This document shows, in pieces, positions 51,966-59,597 of a stretch of 64,000 bases of DNA (the first letter of the stretch is position 1; every line of letters starts with the position of its first letter). The notes beneath the pieces are model-generated. The model was not told the origin of the DNA and did no database searches. It saw nothing but the letters and a program-made list of their open reading frames with translations. The stretch covers positions 124,001 to 188,000 of the forward strand of contig NZ_JAAONZ010000006.1 of NCBI RefSeq assembly GCF_011602365.1. The letters are read 5' to 3'. This stretch comes from Pseudomaricurvus hydrocarbonicus (GTDB lineage: Bacteria > Pseudomonadota > Gammaproteobacteria > Pseudomonadales > Cellvibrionaceae). The position numbers were made by a program, and so were the translations under genes.

Positions 51966-52727
51966 GTGACAGAAAATACAAAAGTGGCCGTTGTTACGGG
52001 GGGAGCATCTGGAATCGGTGCTGAAGTTTGTCGTTATCTGGCTAAAGATGGTATCGATATTGCCATCTGGGATCTGAATGAAGATTTGATGGCCGAGATC
52101 GCTGCAGAAATTAAAGCGATGGGGCGCCGAGTTACTATGGCGGTCGTCGATGTCTCCAGTCGTGAATCCATAGAAGCGGGTGCGGCCAAAACTCGTGCGG
52201 TCTTGGGGCCAGTGACGATTCTGGTGAACAGTGCTGGCATGCATTCCACCGCTCCTTTGGCCGAGATTGATGACGCGACCTGGAACAAGGTAATGGCGGT
52301 CAACCTGACCGGTTCTTACCTGGTGGCACAAACTCTAGCGCCTGATATGGAAGCTGCTGGCTGGGGCCGCATTGTGTTTATTTCTTCCTCCAGTATTCAA
52401 ACGGGCTCTCCCAATATGGCGGCTTACATTGCTTCCAAGGGCGGTGTGATAGCGCTGACAAAAGCACTGGCTGTTGAACTTGGCCCCAAAGGCATCACCG
52501 TGAATAACGTACCACCGGGTATGGTTGTTACACCAATGTTGAAAAACCTGGAAGAAAATGGTGGCCTGGGCCCGGGTGGTGCTGAAGCTCTTGGGCAGCA
52601 TTTGCCCGTTCGCAAGGCGGGTAAGCCCGAGAATATCGCTAAAGCAGTTTCTTATCTGTGTTCAGAAGAGGCTGGCTACGTCACTGGACATACCCTCAGC
52701 GTTAACGGCGGTCGCTATATGAACTAA
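51966..52727 (+). CDS. Short-chain dehydrogenase (FabG-like)
   Basis: A 253-residue classical SDR beginning at GTG 51966 behind AAGGAG. TGGASGIG is near residue 13, NSAG near 90, SSSSIQTG holds the Ser and YIASK the Tyr/Lys; VTGHTLSVNGGRYMN ends the protein as in FabG-like enzymes. It oxidises or reduces an alcohol or 3-hydroxyacyl group with NAD(P). It is preceded by a strong palindrome and followed by a terminator, so it forms a single-gene unit of the regulon. Substrate unknown. Confidence 0.91.
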   Translation: MTENTKVAVVTGGASGIGAEVCRYLAKDGIDIAIWDLNEDLMAEIAAEIKAMGRRVTMAVVDVSSRESIEAGAAKTRAVLGPVTILVNSAGMHSTAPLAEIDDATWNKVMAVNLTGSYLVAQTLAPDMEAAGWGRIVFISSSSIQTGSPNMAAYIASKGGVIALTKALAVELGPKGITVNNVPPGMVVTPMLKNLEENGGLGPGGAEALGQHLPVRKAGKPENIAKAVSYLCSEEAGYVTGHTLSVNGGRYMN

Positions 52728-52892
52728 GCCGTGACACGGGCTGGGTGGTGACATCCTCTGAGGTCGTTACCAGAATTCAGTAGTCGCAACACTTAGTAAT
52801 TCAGCATTTTGTAGTTACGGCTTTATCGAGCTACGGCGCTACGTGGTGACAAAGCTAAGCTGTCAGCGATATTGGTAGCAGCGTATTGATGC

Positions 52893-52919
52893 AAAAGCCG
52901 GTGTAACAGCCGGCTTTTT
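52893..52919 (+). terminator. Terminator downstream of the SDR
   Basis: AAAAGCCGG / CCGGCTTTT arms with an 8-nt loop and a five-T tail. It lies 166 bp after the SDR stop. Confidence 0.8.
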
Positions 52920-53032
52920 AGGTTTCTGCTGGCGCTGGCATGACATTGTCACAAAGCGTTGGTTGCCCGGTAAATACGGTGCAGATTTGCATAAGCGCGC
53001 TCGAAGGTCGAGCGTCAATTGCTTCTCTATAA

Positions 53033-53053
53033 TTGAACAACACTGTTGATTTG
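53033..53053. promoter_or_regulatory. Shared TetR-type palindrome, CoA transferase 1 promoter
   Basis: The core CAACACTGTTG (53038-53048) is exact and perfectly symmetric, with full left flank TTGAA. It lies 100 bp before the gene. Confidence 0.75.
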
Positions 53054-53152
53054 GTGGTTGCAGGCGCTGTATTATGGTGCTTTCATTAATCTGCGGCGAT
53101 GTCGATTCTGCTTTGGCATCAACGGGCCGCCTGATTTGGTAGGGGACGACGA

Positions 53153-54382
53153 ATGACTGATTCACAAGCACTGGAAGGGGTCCGGGTACTGGACTTGACC
53201 CGTGTACTGGCTGGTCCTTTTTGTGGCCAGATTCTCGGTGATCTTGGCGCCGATGTGACTAAAATCGAGCGCCCGGGGGTGGGGGACGATGGGCGCATGT
53301 ATGGCTTTTCGTCTCTGCTGGACAGCGATGGTAACAAGACACGAGAGTCGGCATTCTATCTGACGGCCAACCGCAATAAAAAGTCGGTGACCTGTAACCT
53401 CTCCAGGCCGGAAGGTCAGGAGTTGATCCGCCGTCTGGCCGCCGACAGTGATGTGCTGATTGAGAACTACAAGGTGGGTAACCTGAAGCGCTATGGCCTG
53501 GATTATGAGAGCCTGAAACAGGTCAACCCCAAACTGATCTACTGCTCGATTACCGGTTACGGCCAAACCGGCCCCATGGCTACCCGACCTGGCTATGACG
53601 GTTTGTTCCAGGCCACTGGTGGCATGATGGCGGTGACGGGCATTCCGGAAGGTCAGCCAGGAGCGGGTCCCTTAAAGGCCGGTCCAAGTCTGGTGGATGT
53701 GTTTACCGGTCACAACGCCGCGCTGGCGATTTTAGGTGCCCTGAATCAACGCCACACGAGCGGGGAGGGTCAGTACATCGACGTGGCTCTGCTGGACTGT
53801 TCCGTGGCGATGACCTCGCACATCATGCAGGATTATCTGGTTTCCGGAGTTGCGCCTCCGCGACTCGGTAACGGTGGCAATGGCGGTGGCCCGGCAGATC
53901 TGATCAATTGCGCGGACGGCATTATTTATATCACCGCGGGTACTGATGAGCACTGGCGGGTACTGTGTGATTTGATGGAGCGCCCGGATCTGTTTGATGA
54001 CCCGCGTTTTAACTCCAATCCTAAGCGTGGCACCAATCGCAATGAACTGGTGGCGATCATCAATCAATGGAGCATGGGTTGGAAGGCGGCTGATCTGCTT
54101 GAGGCTTTGGACAGTATTGGCTTGCCGGCGGCGCGCTATAACGAATTGCCAGAAGTGTTTGACGACGTGCAGGTTCAGCATCGTGAACTCAAAGTGACGG
54201 TACCGCACCCGGTGGCAGGCGAAGTTACTATGCTGGCAAGTCCGCTGGCGTATATGTCAGGCTCGCCGATGAAATATGTGGCACCGCCGACGATTGGCCA
54301 GCACACCGATGAGATTTTGGCTGAGCGTCTGAACATGTCTTCGCAAGAAATTGCCCAACTGCGCGAGACGGGTATCATTTAA
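53153..54382 (+). CDS. CaiB/BaiF-family CoA transferase 1
   Basis: A 409-residue family III CoA transferase. LEGVRVLDLTRVLAGPFCGQILGDLGADVTKIE opens the protein; the catalytic aspartate lies in ATRPGYDGLFQATGG near residue 160, preceded by YCSITGYGQTGP. It moves CoA between acids, or acts as an epimerase in related subgroups. GGGGACGACG precedes the ATG. It leads an operon with an SDR, a SnoaL-like protein and SMP-30, behind a strong palindrome. It may activate an acid product of the pathway. Confidence 0.93.
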   Translation: MTDSQALEGVRVLDLTRVLAGPFCGQILGDLGADVTKIERPGVGDDGRMYGFSSLLDSDGNKTRESAFYLTANRNKKSVTCNLSRPEGQELIRRLAADSDVLIENYKVGNLKRYGLDYESLKQVNPKLIYCSITGYGQTGPMATRPGYDGLFQATGGMMAVTGIPEGQPGAGPLKAGPSLVDVFTGHNAALAILGALNQRHTSGEGQYIDVALLDCSVAMTSHIMQDYLVSGVAPPRLGNGGNGGGPADLINCADGIIYITAGTDEHWRVLCDLMERPDLFDDPRFNSNPKRGTNRNELVAIINQWSMGWKAADLLEALDSIGLPAARYNELPEVFDDVQVQHRELKVTVPHPVAGEVTMLASPLAYMSGSPMKYVAPPTIGQHTDEILAERLNMSSQEIAQLRETGII

Positions 54383-54496
54383 TCTCTGAATCCGGTCGAT
54401 GTCCGCGAGCCTGGCTGTGAGCAAAGCGGGGAGAGGAGCGGTCGGATTAGAGCTAAAGCCTGGCAATGTCTTAAATAACATAAAGGTAGAATTCCA

Positions 54497-55258
54497 ATGA
54501 AAGTAGCAATCATTACGGGCGCCGGCAGCGGCATTGGTCTGGCCACCGCCAAACAGATGCACGAGATGGGTATGGCCATTGTGGGTGTGGGCCGCAGTCA
54601 GAACAAGCTGGATACTCTGGTTTCGGAACTGGACAACAGCGACCGTGTGGCGACTCTGTCGGTAGATATTACGGCTGCGGATGCGCCTCAGAAGATTGTG
54701 GACTTTGCCCTTGAGCGTTTTGGCGAGATCAATTTTTTGGTCAATAACGCCGGTATCGGCGCGCCCAAGCCACTGCATGAAACCGATGATGAAACTCTGG
54801 ATTACTTCCTCGACATTATGTTGCGCGCCCCATTTCGTCTCTGCCGCGAGGTGATTGGTCACATGAAAGACGGCGATGCCATCGTTAACATTACCTCAAC
54901 CTACGCAGTGATCGGTGGCCGCCGTGGCGGTGCTTATTCCGCGGCAAAAGGGGGCCTGGCTTCGCTGACTGAGCACATGGCGTGTGAATACGGTCCATTG
55001 GGCATTCGTTCCAACTGCGTGGCGCCTGGTGTCACCATGACCGACATGGTGAAAGAGCGCATGAACGACAAGGCCTTCCGTCGTACCAACATCGAAACCA
55101 CGCCTTTCCCGCGTCTGGGAACGGTTGAAGAAGTGGCTGGCACCATTGCCTTTCTGTGCTCGCCAGCCGCTGGTGCGATCAACGGCCAACAAGTGGTGGT
55201 GGATTGCGGTTGGACCTCAACCAAATATCTCTCCCAGTCGGTGCTGGATCTGGATTGA
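54497..55258 (+). CDS. Short-chain dehydrogenase/reductase
   Basis: A 253-residue classical SDR: TGAGSGIG near residue 7, NNAG near 90, NITSTYAVIGG and YSAAK as catalytic parts. FPRLGTVEEVAGTIAFLCSPAAGAINGQQVVVDCGWTSTKYL is the normal C-terminal cofactor/oligomer region. It follows the CoA transferase by 114 bp and precedes the SnoaL-like gene by 38 bp. Substrate unknown; a hydroxyl on the CoA-activated compound is likely. Confidence 0.9.
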   Translation: MKVAIITGAGSGIGLATAKQMHEMGMAIVGVGRSQNKLDTLVSELDNSDRVATLSVDITAADAPQKIVDFALERFGEINFLVNNAGIGAPKPLHETDDETLDYFLDIMLRAPFRLCREVIGHMKDGDAIVNITSTYAVIGGRRGGAYSAAKGGLASLTEHMACEYGPLGIRSNCVAPGVTMTDMVKERMNDKAFRRTNIETTPFPRLGTVEEVAGTIAFLCSPAAGAINGQQVVVDCGWTSTKYLSQSVLDLD

Positions 55259-55296
55259 TTGGTTTTACATGACGATTTGCGCAACAGGAGAGAAAA

Positions 55297-55707
55297 ATGA
55301 GTAAAGGTTCGGTTGAGGATCGGCTGGCAATTCGCGAGCTGATAGAAACCTTCGCTGTGGGGGTGACCACCATTGATCCCGATTTGTGGGGCAGTACCTG
55401 GGCGCCAGAGGGTTGTTGGAAAACGCCTTCCATGCCAGCGGTTGTCGAAGGTAAAGAAGCTGTGGTGGAAAAGTTCAAACAAATGATGGCCTACATCAAT
55501 TTTATGAGCATGAGTGCTGTGCCGTCACCGACGGATTTGGTGTTCGACGGCGACAAGGCCATCGGCCGAACCTATTGTCGCGAGCTGATATTTCCCAAGG
55601 CCGGCGGTCAGAAAATAGTGATTGGTTTTTTTGACGATGAGTATGTGAAGCGGGACGGCCAGTGGCTGTTCACCTCGCGTTTGTATACCGTGATCGGAGC
55701 GCAGTAA
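55297..55707 (+). CDS. SnoaL-like / NTF2-fold protein
   Basis: A 136-residue cone-shaped NTF2-like domain: DRLAIRELIETFAVGVTTIDPDLWGSTWAPEGCW is the usual N-terminal helix pair and strand, and VKRDGQWLFTSRLYTV the end. The fold houses ketosteroid isomerase, scytalone dehydratase and polyketide cyclases; the aspartate in TTIDPDLW could be a catalytic acid. GGAGAG precedes the ATG. In this operon an isomerase or dehydratase role on a cyclic ketone is plausible but unproven. Confidence 0.85.
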   Translation: MSKGSVEDRLAIRELIETFAVGVTTIDPDLWGSTWAPEGCWKTPSMPAVVEGKEAVVEKFKQMMAYINFMSMSAVPSPTDLVFDGDKAIGRTYCRELIFPKAGGQKIVIGFFDDEYVKRDGQWLFTSRLYTVIGAQ

Positions 55708-55787
55708 GACACCAGCGCTCATTTTCACAATACCCGGCGATTGATGGGCTTTATTGGCCATGGTTAGTTGTTGACCGCAGCCAATGG

Positions 55788-55853
55788 TCGTGGATTTCCC
55801 CGCATAGGGTCGTAGGTTTCCCTGCATACTGTCGTAGGTTTCCTTGCATACTA
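55788..55853 (+). repeat. Three tandem 22-bp repeats before the SMP-30-like gene
   Basis: Units at 55788, 55810 and 55832. The last two differ at two bases, the first by about five. All contain TCGT, TTTCC and GCATA. The array ends 26 bp before the ATG of the SMP-30-like gene. The 22-bp period (two helical turns) suits side-by-side protein binding. Confidence 0.85.
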
Positions 55854-55879
55854 AAGCGATAATAAATGAGGACTTATTG

Positions 55880-57478
55880 ATGTCTTTTGAAAGCGGACGT
55901 TACACCGCCGGTCATGCCCCCTCGGTGGCAGATGGCTGGAAGCTGGAGCGCTTGACGGAGCCCAGTCGTTTGTACGGGGCCAACGGTATTCGCACCGGTG
56001 CAGATGGGCGTATTTACGTGGCTCAGGTTTCGGGTAGTCAGATCAGTGCCATCGATGTTAATTCTGGCGCAATTGACATTGTCAGCCCCATGGGTGGTGA
56101 CATCATTGGCCCGGACGACCTGGTGTTTGACGATCACGGTAACATGTTCGTCACTGAATTTACCGAAGGCCGGGTCAGTGTGAGGGAGACGAACGGCCGT
56201 ACTCGTGTGGTTCACGGCAACCTGCCTTCCGCCAACCCCATTACGGTTTACAACGGTCGTTTGTTTACTGGTGAGTGTCGTCCCGATGGGCGTCTTCTGG
56301 AACTGGATCTGTACGGTGGCGAACCGCGCATCATTCTTGAAAATGTTCCCATGCCGAACGCGATGGAAGTGGGCCCTGATGGCAAGTTGTATGTTCCGAT
56401 CATGGGCACCAACGAAATCTGGCGGGTTGATTTTGAAACCGGTGCCCGCGAGGTGGTTGCCACCGAACTGGGTGTGCCCGATTCCGTCAAATTCGATGCT
56501 CAGGGTTTTATCGTCTCGACTCAAGTGGGCAGCGGCGAGGTGCTGCGCATCAATCCCAATACCGGTGAGAAAACCGTATTGGCCAGTATTGCTCCGGGTC
56601 TGGATAACTGTACCTTTGTCGGCGAGCGATTGTTTGTGTCCAGTATATCCGGGCAGATCAATGAAGTTTTACCCGGTGGTGAATTGCGTTCACTGATTCA
56701 CGACGGTCTGCAATGGCCATTAGGGTTGGCTGTGGCTGAGGACGGCGTGCTGTTTGTGGCCGACGGTGGTTACAACTACGCACTCAAGCCTGGCGGTGAA
56801 CTTAACTGTATCGGCATGCTGTTTACCCCCGGCTGTCCGGGTTATGTTCGCGGCGTCGTCGCGGACGCTCAGGGACAGTTTCTGGTGACCACGGCCATGG
56901 GGCAGGTGTCGCGCTGGAATCCGGCTCAACAGCAGAGTGAAGTGCTGGCCGAGGGCTTTGACAGGCTCTACGGTCTGGCGAAAGTCGATGCGAACACGGT
57001 GATCGTAGCGGAATGTGGTACTGGTAAAGTGCTGGCCATCAGCACCGGGCAGGTACGGGAATTGGCCTCCGGTCTCAATGAACCCATGGGCGTTGCACTG
57101 ACAGCCGACGGCACTTGTTTGGTCAGTGAAGAGGGTGCAGGCCGAGTGGTAAAAATCACCGCTGCCGGAGCCGAGACTCTGGTGGATGACCTGCAGCAAC
57201 CGCAGGGCATTCTGGTGGTGGGTGAGATGCTTTACATTGTCGATGCCGGGGCTAAAGAGCTGGTGGCGGTTGATTTGAGCAACCACAGCCGCAGTGTTTT
57301 GGCCGCGGATCTGCCGGTGGGACCACCGCAGGGTGTGGTGCCGAAGTTTCTGCGTGGCGTGCCACCTTTGTCCGGGCCGATGGGATTGTTTGCCGGTATT
57401 GCCGCAGGCAGTGACGGGACCTTGTATGTCTCTGCCGATGCCGAAGGCAGTGTTTTGGCAGTGCGTCCCGAGCGATAA
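55880..57478 (+). CDS. SMP-30/gluconolactonase-like beta-propeller protein
   Basis: A 532-residue protein with repeated propeller blades such as LYGANGIRTGADGRIYVAQVSG, GPDDLVFDDHGNMFVTEF, PNAMEVGPDGKLYVPIMGTNEIWRVDFETG and GVALTADGTCLVSEEGAGRVVKI. Propellers of this SMP-30/strictosidine-synthase/NHL type include lactonases and hydrolases, with metal-binding Glu/Asn/Asp. It is about twice the length of a single SMP-30, so it may hold two propellers or a long NHL array. No signal peptide. ATG 55880 follows GAGGA. It ends at a strong shared terminator. Lactone hydrolysis after ring oxidation is a plausible role. Confidence 0.82.
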   Translation: MSFESGRYTAGHAPSVADGWKLERLTEPSRLYGANGIRTGADGRIYVAQVSGSQISAIDVNSGAIDIVSPMGGDIIGPDDLVFDDHGNMFVTEFTEGRVSVRETNGRTRVVHGNLPSANPITVYNGRLFTGECRPDGRLLELDLYGGEPRIILENVPMPNAMEVGPDGKLYVPIMGTNEIWRVDFETGAREVVATELGVPDSVKFDAQGFIVSTQVGSGEVLRINPNTGEKTVLASIAPGLDNCTFVGERLFVSSISGQINEVLPGGELRSLIHDGLQWPLGLAVAEDGVLFVADGGYNYALKPGGELNCIGMLFTPGCPGYVRGVVADAQGQFLVTTAMGQVSRWNPAQQQSEVLAEGFDRLYGLAKVDANTVIVAECGTGKVLAISTGQVRELASGLNEPMGVALTADGTCLVSEEGAGRVVKITAAGAETLVDDLQQPQGILVVGEMLYIVDAGAKELVAVDLSNHSRSVLAADLPVGPPQGVVPKFLRGVPPLSGPMGLFAGIAAGSDGTLYVSADAEGSVLAVRPER

Positions 57479-57508
57479 GGTGAAGCGTCAGCGGTAAGTC
57501 CGCTGGCC

Positions 57509-57550
57509 CCCAAAAGCCACAGCCACCTTGCGGGTGCTGTGGCTTTTGGG
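57509..57550. terminator. Bidirectional terminator
   Basis: Perfect 15-bp arms CCCAAAAGCCACAGC / GCTGTGGCTTTTGGG, with further pairing in the loop, between the convergent SMP-30-like and CMD genes. Confidence 0.88.
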
Positions 57551-57560
57551 TGTTGGCGGT

Positions 57561-58214
57561 TTAACGAGCGTCTAAACCTTGCTTACCCTTCGGGATGGGT
57601 AAGCGCAAACTGTTTTGCATGTAGGCAACGGTTTTGTATTGCCCGGCGATGACCGTCAGTTCAATCAGCTCTCTATCCGAATAGGTTTCGGCCAGATCCG
57701 CCCAGGTCTCGTCGGTGATCATGGAATCAAAGTGCAGTTCTTCCATGGCGCGAAGAGTGGCGCGATCATGCTTGTTCCAGCCCGGGGCGGACGAGCCTTC
57801 AATGACCCACTCAATTTCTTCCGCGCTGATGCCATTGCGTTTAGCAATGACCACATGTGAACCCCACTCAAACGGCGCCTGTGACAGCCAGCCAATGCGT
57901 AAAATCGCGAGCTCGCGATCGCGAATGGATAAATCACAGCCGGATAAAAATTGCTTGCCCACACCGAGGTGCGCCAGATAGAGCTCCGAGTGACGAATTA
58001 AAATTTCCAGGCAGTCCAGATCCTCTCGGGGCTTTTGTACCCCGTCGACAACCACCATGCTGATTTCATCCAGCACCTGTTGCTGTTCTTCGCTGCGTTC
58101 TTCGGGTGGCAGTGCGGCGATACGTGGTGGTTTGCCAAGAATGTACGCTTCACGGGACTCCGTGTCGGTGGTGATGGTTTGAAATTGACTGTGCGTGTTA
58201 TTGTTGTCTGACAC
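57561..58214 (-). CDS. Carboxymuconolactone decarboxylase (CMD/AhpD-like) family protein
   Basis: A 217-residue helical protein with a CMD core at about residues 70-170: DRELAILRIGWLSQAPFEWGSHVVIAKRNGISAEEIEWV. The AhpD-type C-x2-C is absent; instead E-W-x-x-H residues occupy the site, as in the CMD-like peroxidase-independent subgroup. It could decarboxylate or isomerise a lactone, or be structural. AGGAG precedes the start. It is convergent with SMP-30 and upstream of nothing on its strand. Substrate unknown. Confidence 0.82.
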   Translation of the reverse strand: MSDNNNTHSQFQTITTDTESREAYILGKPPRIAALPPEERSEEQQQVLDEISMVVVDGVQKPREDLDCLEILIRHSELYLAHLGVGKQFLSGCDLSIRDRELAILRIGWLSQAPFEWGSHVVIAKRNGISAEEIEWVIEGSSAPGWNKHDRATLRAMEELHFDSMITDETWADLAETYSDRELIELTVIAGQYKTVAYMQNSLRLPIPKGKQGLDAR

Positions 58215-58584
58215 GGTAAGCTCCTCTGATGGCAGAATGATTCGGGCTATAGTACACCAAAAACATCAGACCATTAGGGTATTTGGTTGGCCATTGCGTC
58301 AATTATAGGCCACACGGTTTAAAGCCGAGCGACGTCCTCGGAGTGGGGGCTGCAGCGCACCTATCCGTTGCTGCAGAGCTCGTTGAATGTTGATAACCCT
58401 CAAACTTATTTGGACGATTTGCTTTTTTTTGCATTTTCATACGCCACGAAAAATTCTCAATTTTTGCCTGAATAATTTCAGAGAAAGAAAACAGGCCGGC
58501 ATGTTGGGTCAGCCAGGCTTTCATCGTCAGGCGCCGGTATTTATTTTAGGCTGACGTATTCATGTGGGTTTCATGCTTTAAAAA
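58215..58584. other. 370-bp intergenic region
   Basis: Between the CMD and IclR genes, both on the minus strand. It should hold the CMD promoter. I see no terminator, palindrome of the shared type, or supported gene; a 73-codon minus frame (58303-58524) lacks a ribosome site and resembles no family. Confidence 0.5.
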
Positions 58585-59397
58585 TCAGAGTTCTTCTCCG
58601 CTGAGCTGCTGTGATAATTTCCGGCCGGCGGTCACCATCGCCTGTTGCAGTTCCGGTAATCCTTGTCGTTGCAGGTTGCTGCCGATGCCAATGGCCACTA
58701 AGCCGTGGTTGAGTTTTTCCCGGGATTTCCATACCGGTGCCGCGACCACCGTGACACCGGCAATGTAATTGCCGGTGTCAATGGCAAAGCCCTGCTCGCG
58801 GGTTTGTTGCACCTGGGCTTGCCACTGTTCAAACGTGGGCGGCTCATCCCAGCGCAGAGAATGAAAGCGCGCTTCGATGTCTTCCTCGGGGTAGTTGCCA
58901 AAGGCGGCAATGCAACGCCCGGTGGCGCTGATCAATGCCGGAAAACGGCTGCCGATTTGGGCGCTGATCTGAAAGTTATTGCCAGCCTGGGAAGTCGCCA
59001 CCACGATGATGTGCTCCAGTCCAACTATGTGAACCCCCAGCATCGTGACGTCAAACTCCTGGCTGATGCGATCCAGAAACGGTTGTGCGCGATCGGTAAA
59101 TTTATTGCGTCTGAGCCAGTGTCGGGCGAGGGTCAGGACACCGGCTTCCAGTGCGTAACGTTTGGTGTCCGGATCGAAGGACACCAGTTCTTCTGCCACC
59201 AGCGCTCTCAACACATGCAAGCAGGTACTGGGCACCAGGTTCAATGTTTTGGCAATGGTTTGCAGCCCAAGTGCGGCATCACTTTTTCCCAGCAGGCGCA
59301 AAATGGCTGCTGCACGAGCGATAGCCGGTGCTTTACTCGTTTTGACGGACTCGGCGAGTTTATTCTGCGGCACTGTTTTTTGCGTAAGTTCAGTCAT
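58585..59397 (-). CDS. IclR-family regulator
   Basis: A 270-residue IclR protein. Residues 25-90 form the HTH (ARAAAILRLLGKSDAALGLQTIAKTLNLVPSTCLHVLRALVAEELVSFD), and the C-terminal effector domain includes SATGRCIAAFG and VAAPVWKSREKLNHGLVAIGI. ATG 59397 fits the family; upstream codons to 59520 do not. It is divergent from the acyl-CoA ligase/hydratase operon, its likely target. Effector unknown. Confidence 0.92.
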   Translation of the reverse strand: MTELTQKTVPQNKLAESVKTSKAPAIARAAAILRLLGKSDAALGLQTIAKTLNLVPSTCLHVLRALVAEELVSFDPDTKRYALEAGVLTLARHWLRRNKFTDRAQPFLDRISQEFDVTMLGVHIVGLEHIIVVATSQAGNNFQISAQIGSRFPALISATGRCIAAFGNYPEEDIEARFHSLRWDEPPTFEQWQAQVQQTREQGFAIDTGNYIAGVTVVAAPVWKSREKLNHGLVAIGIGSNLQRQGLPELQQAMVTAGRKLSQQLSGEEL

Positions 59398-59426
59398 TTC
59401 ACGACCCTGATTCTGTGTATGGCGTG

Positions 59427-59441
59427 ACAATAAACTATTGT
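59427..59441. promoter_or_regulatory. Dyad in the IclR/ligase divergent promoter
   Basis: ACAATA / TATTGT with a 3-bp spacer, 30 bp from the IclR start. An AT-rich stretch (59463-59498) follows. One or both may be the IclR operator. Confidence 0.45.
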
Positions 59442-59597
59442 TGTCTGGTTTGGAATGCAAGCCTATATTTCGATATATAAAATCATATTCTATATTTACA
59501 ACAATGTTTGGCTGTGGCATTGTTGTGTCTCACCAAAAGACGGCGCGGTTGTAGTGGTGCTGCGTTAAAGCAAAAATAATCAATACCTGGTGGGTCC

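Larger units (their letters stand above)
52728..53152. other. 425-bp intergenic region before CoA transferase 1
   Basis: It includes the SDR terminator (52893-52919) and a shared palindrome (53033-53053). The first 150 bp contain several short AGTTACGGCT/AGCTACGGCG-like near-repeats near 52815-52842. No gene is supported. Confidence 0.5.

Noticed and set aside
58303-58524. A 73-codon minus frame between the CMD and IclR genes
   Set aside because: No Shine-Dalgarno, no domain, and the sequence is of mixed composition without coding character.
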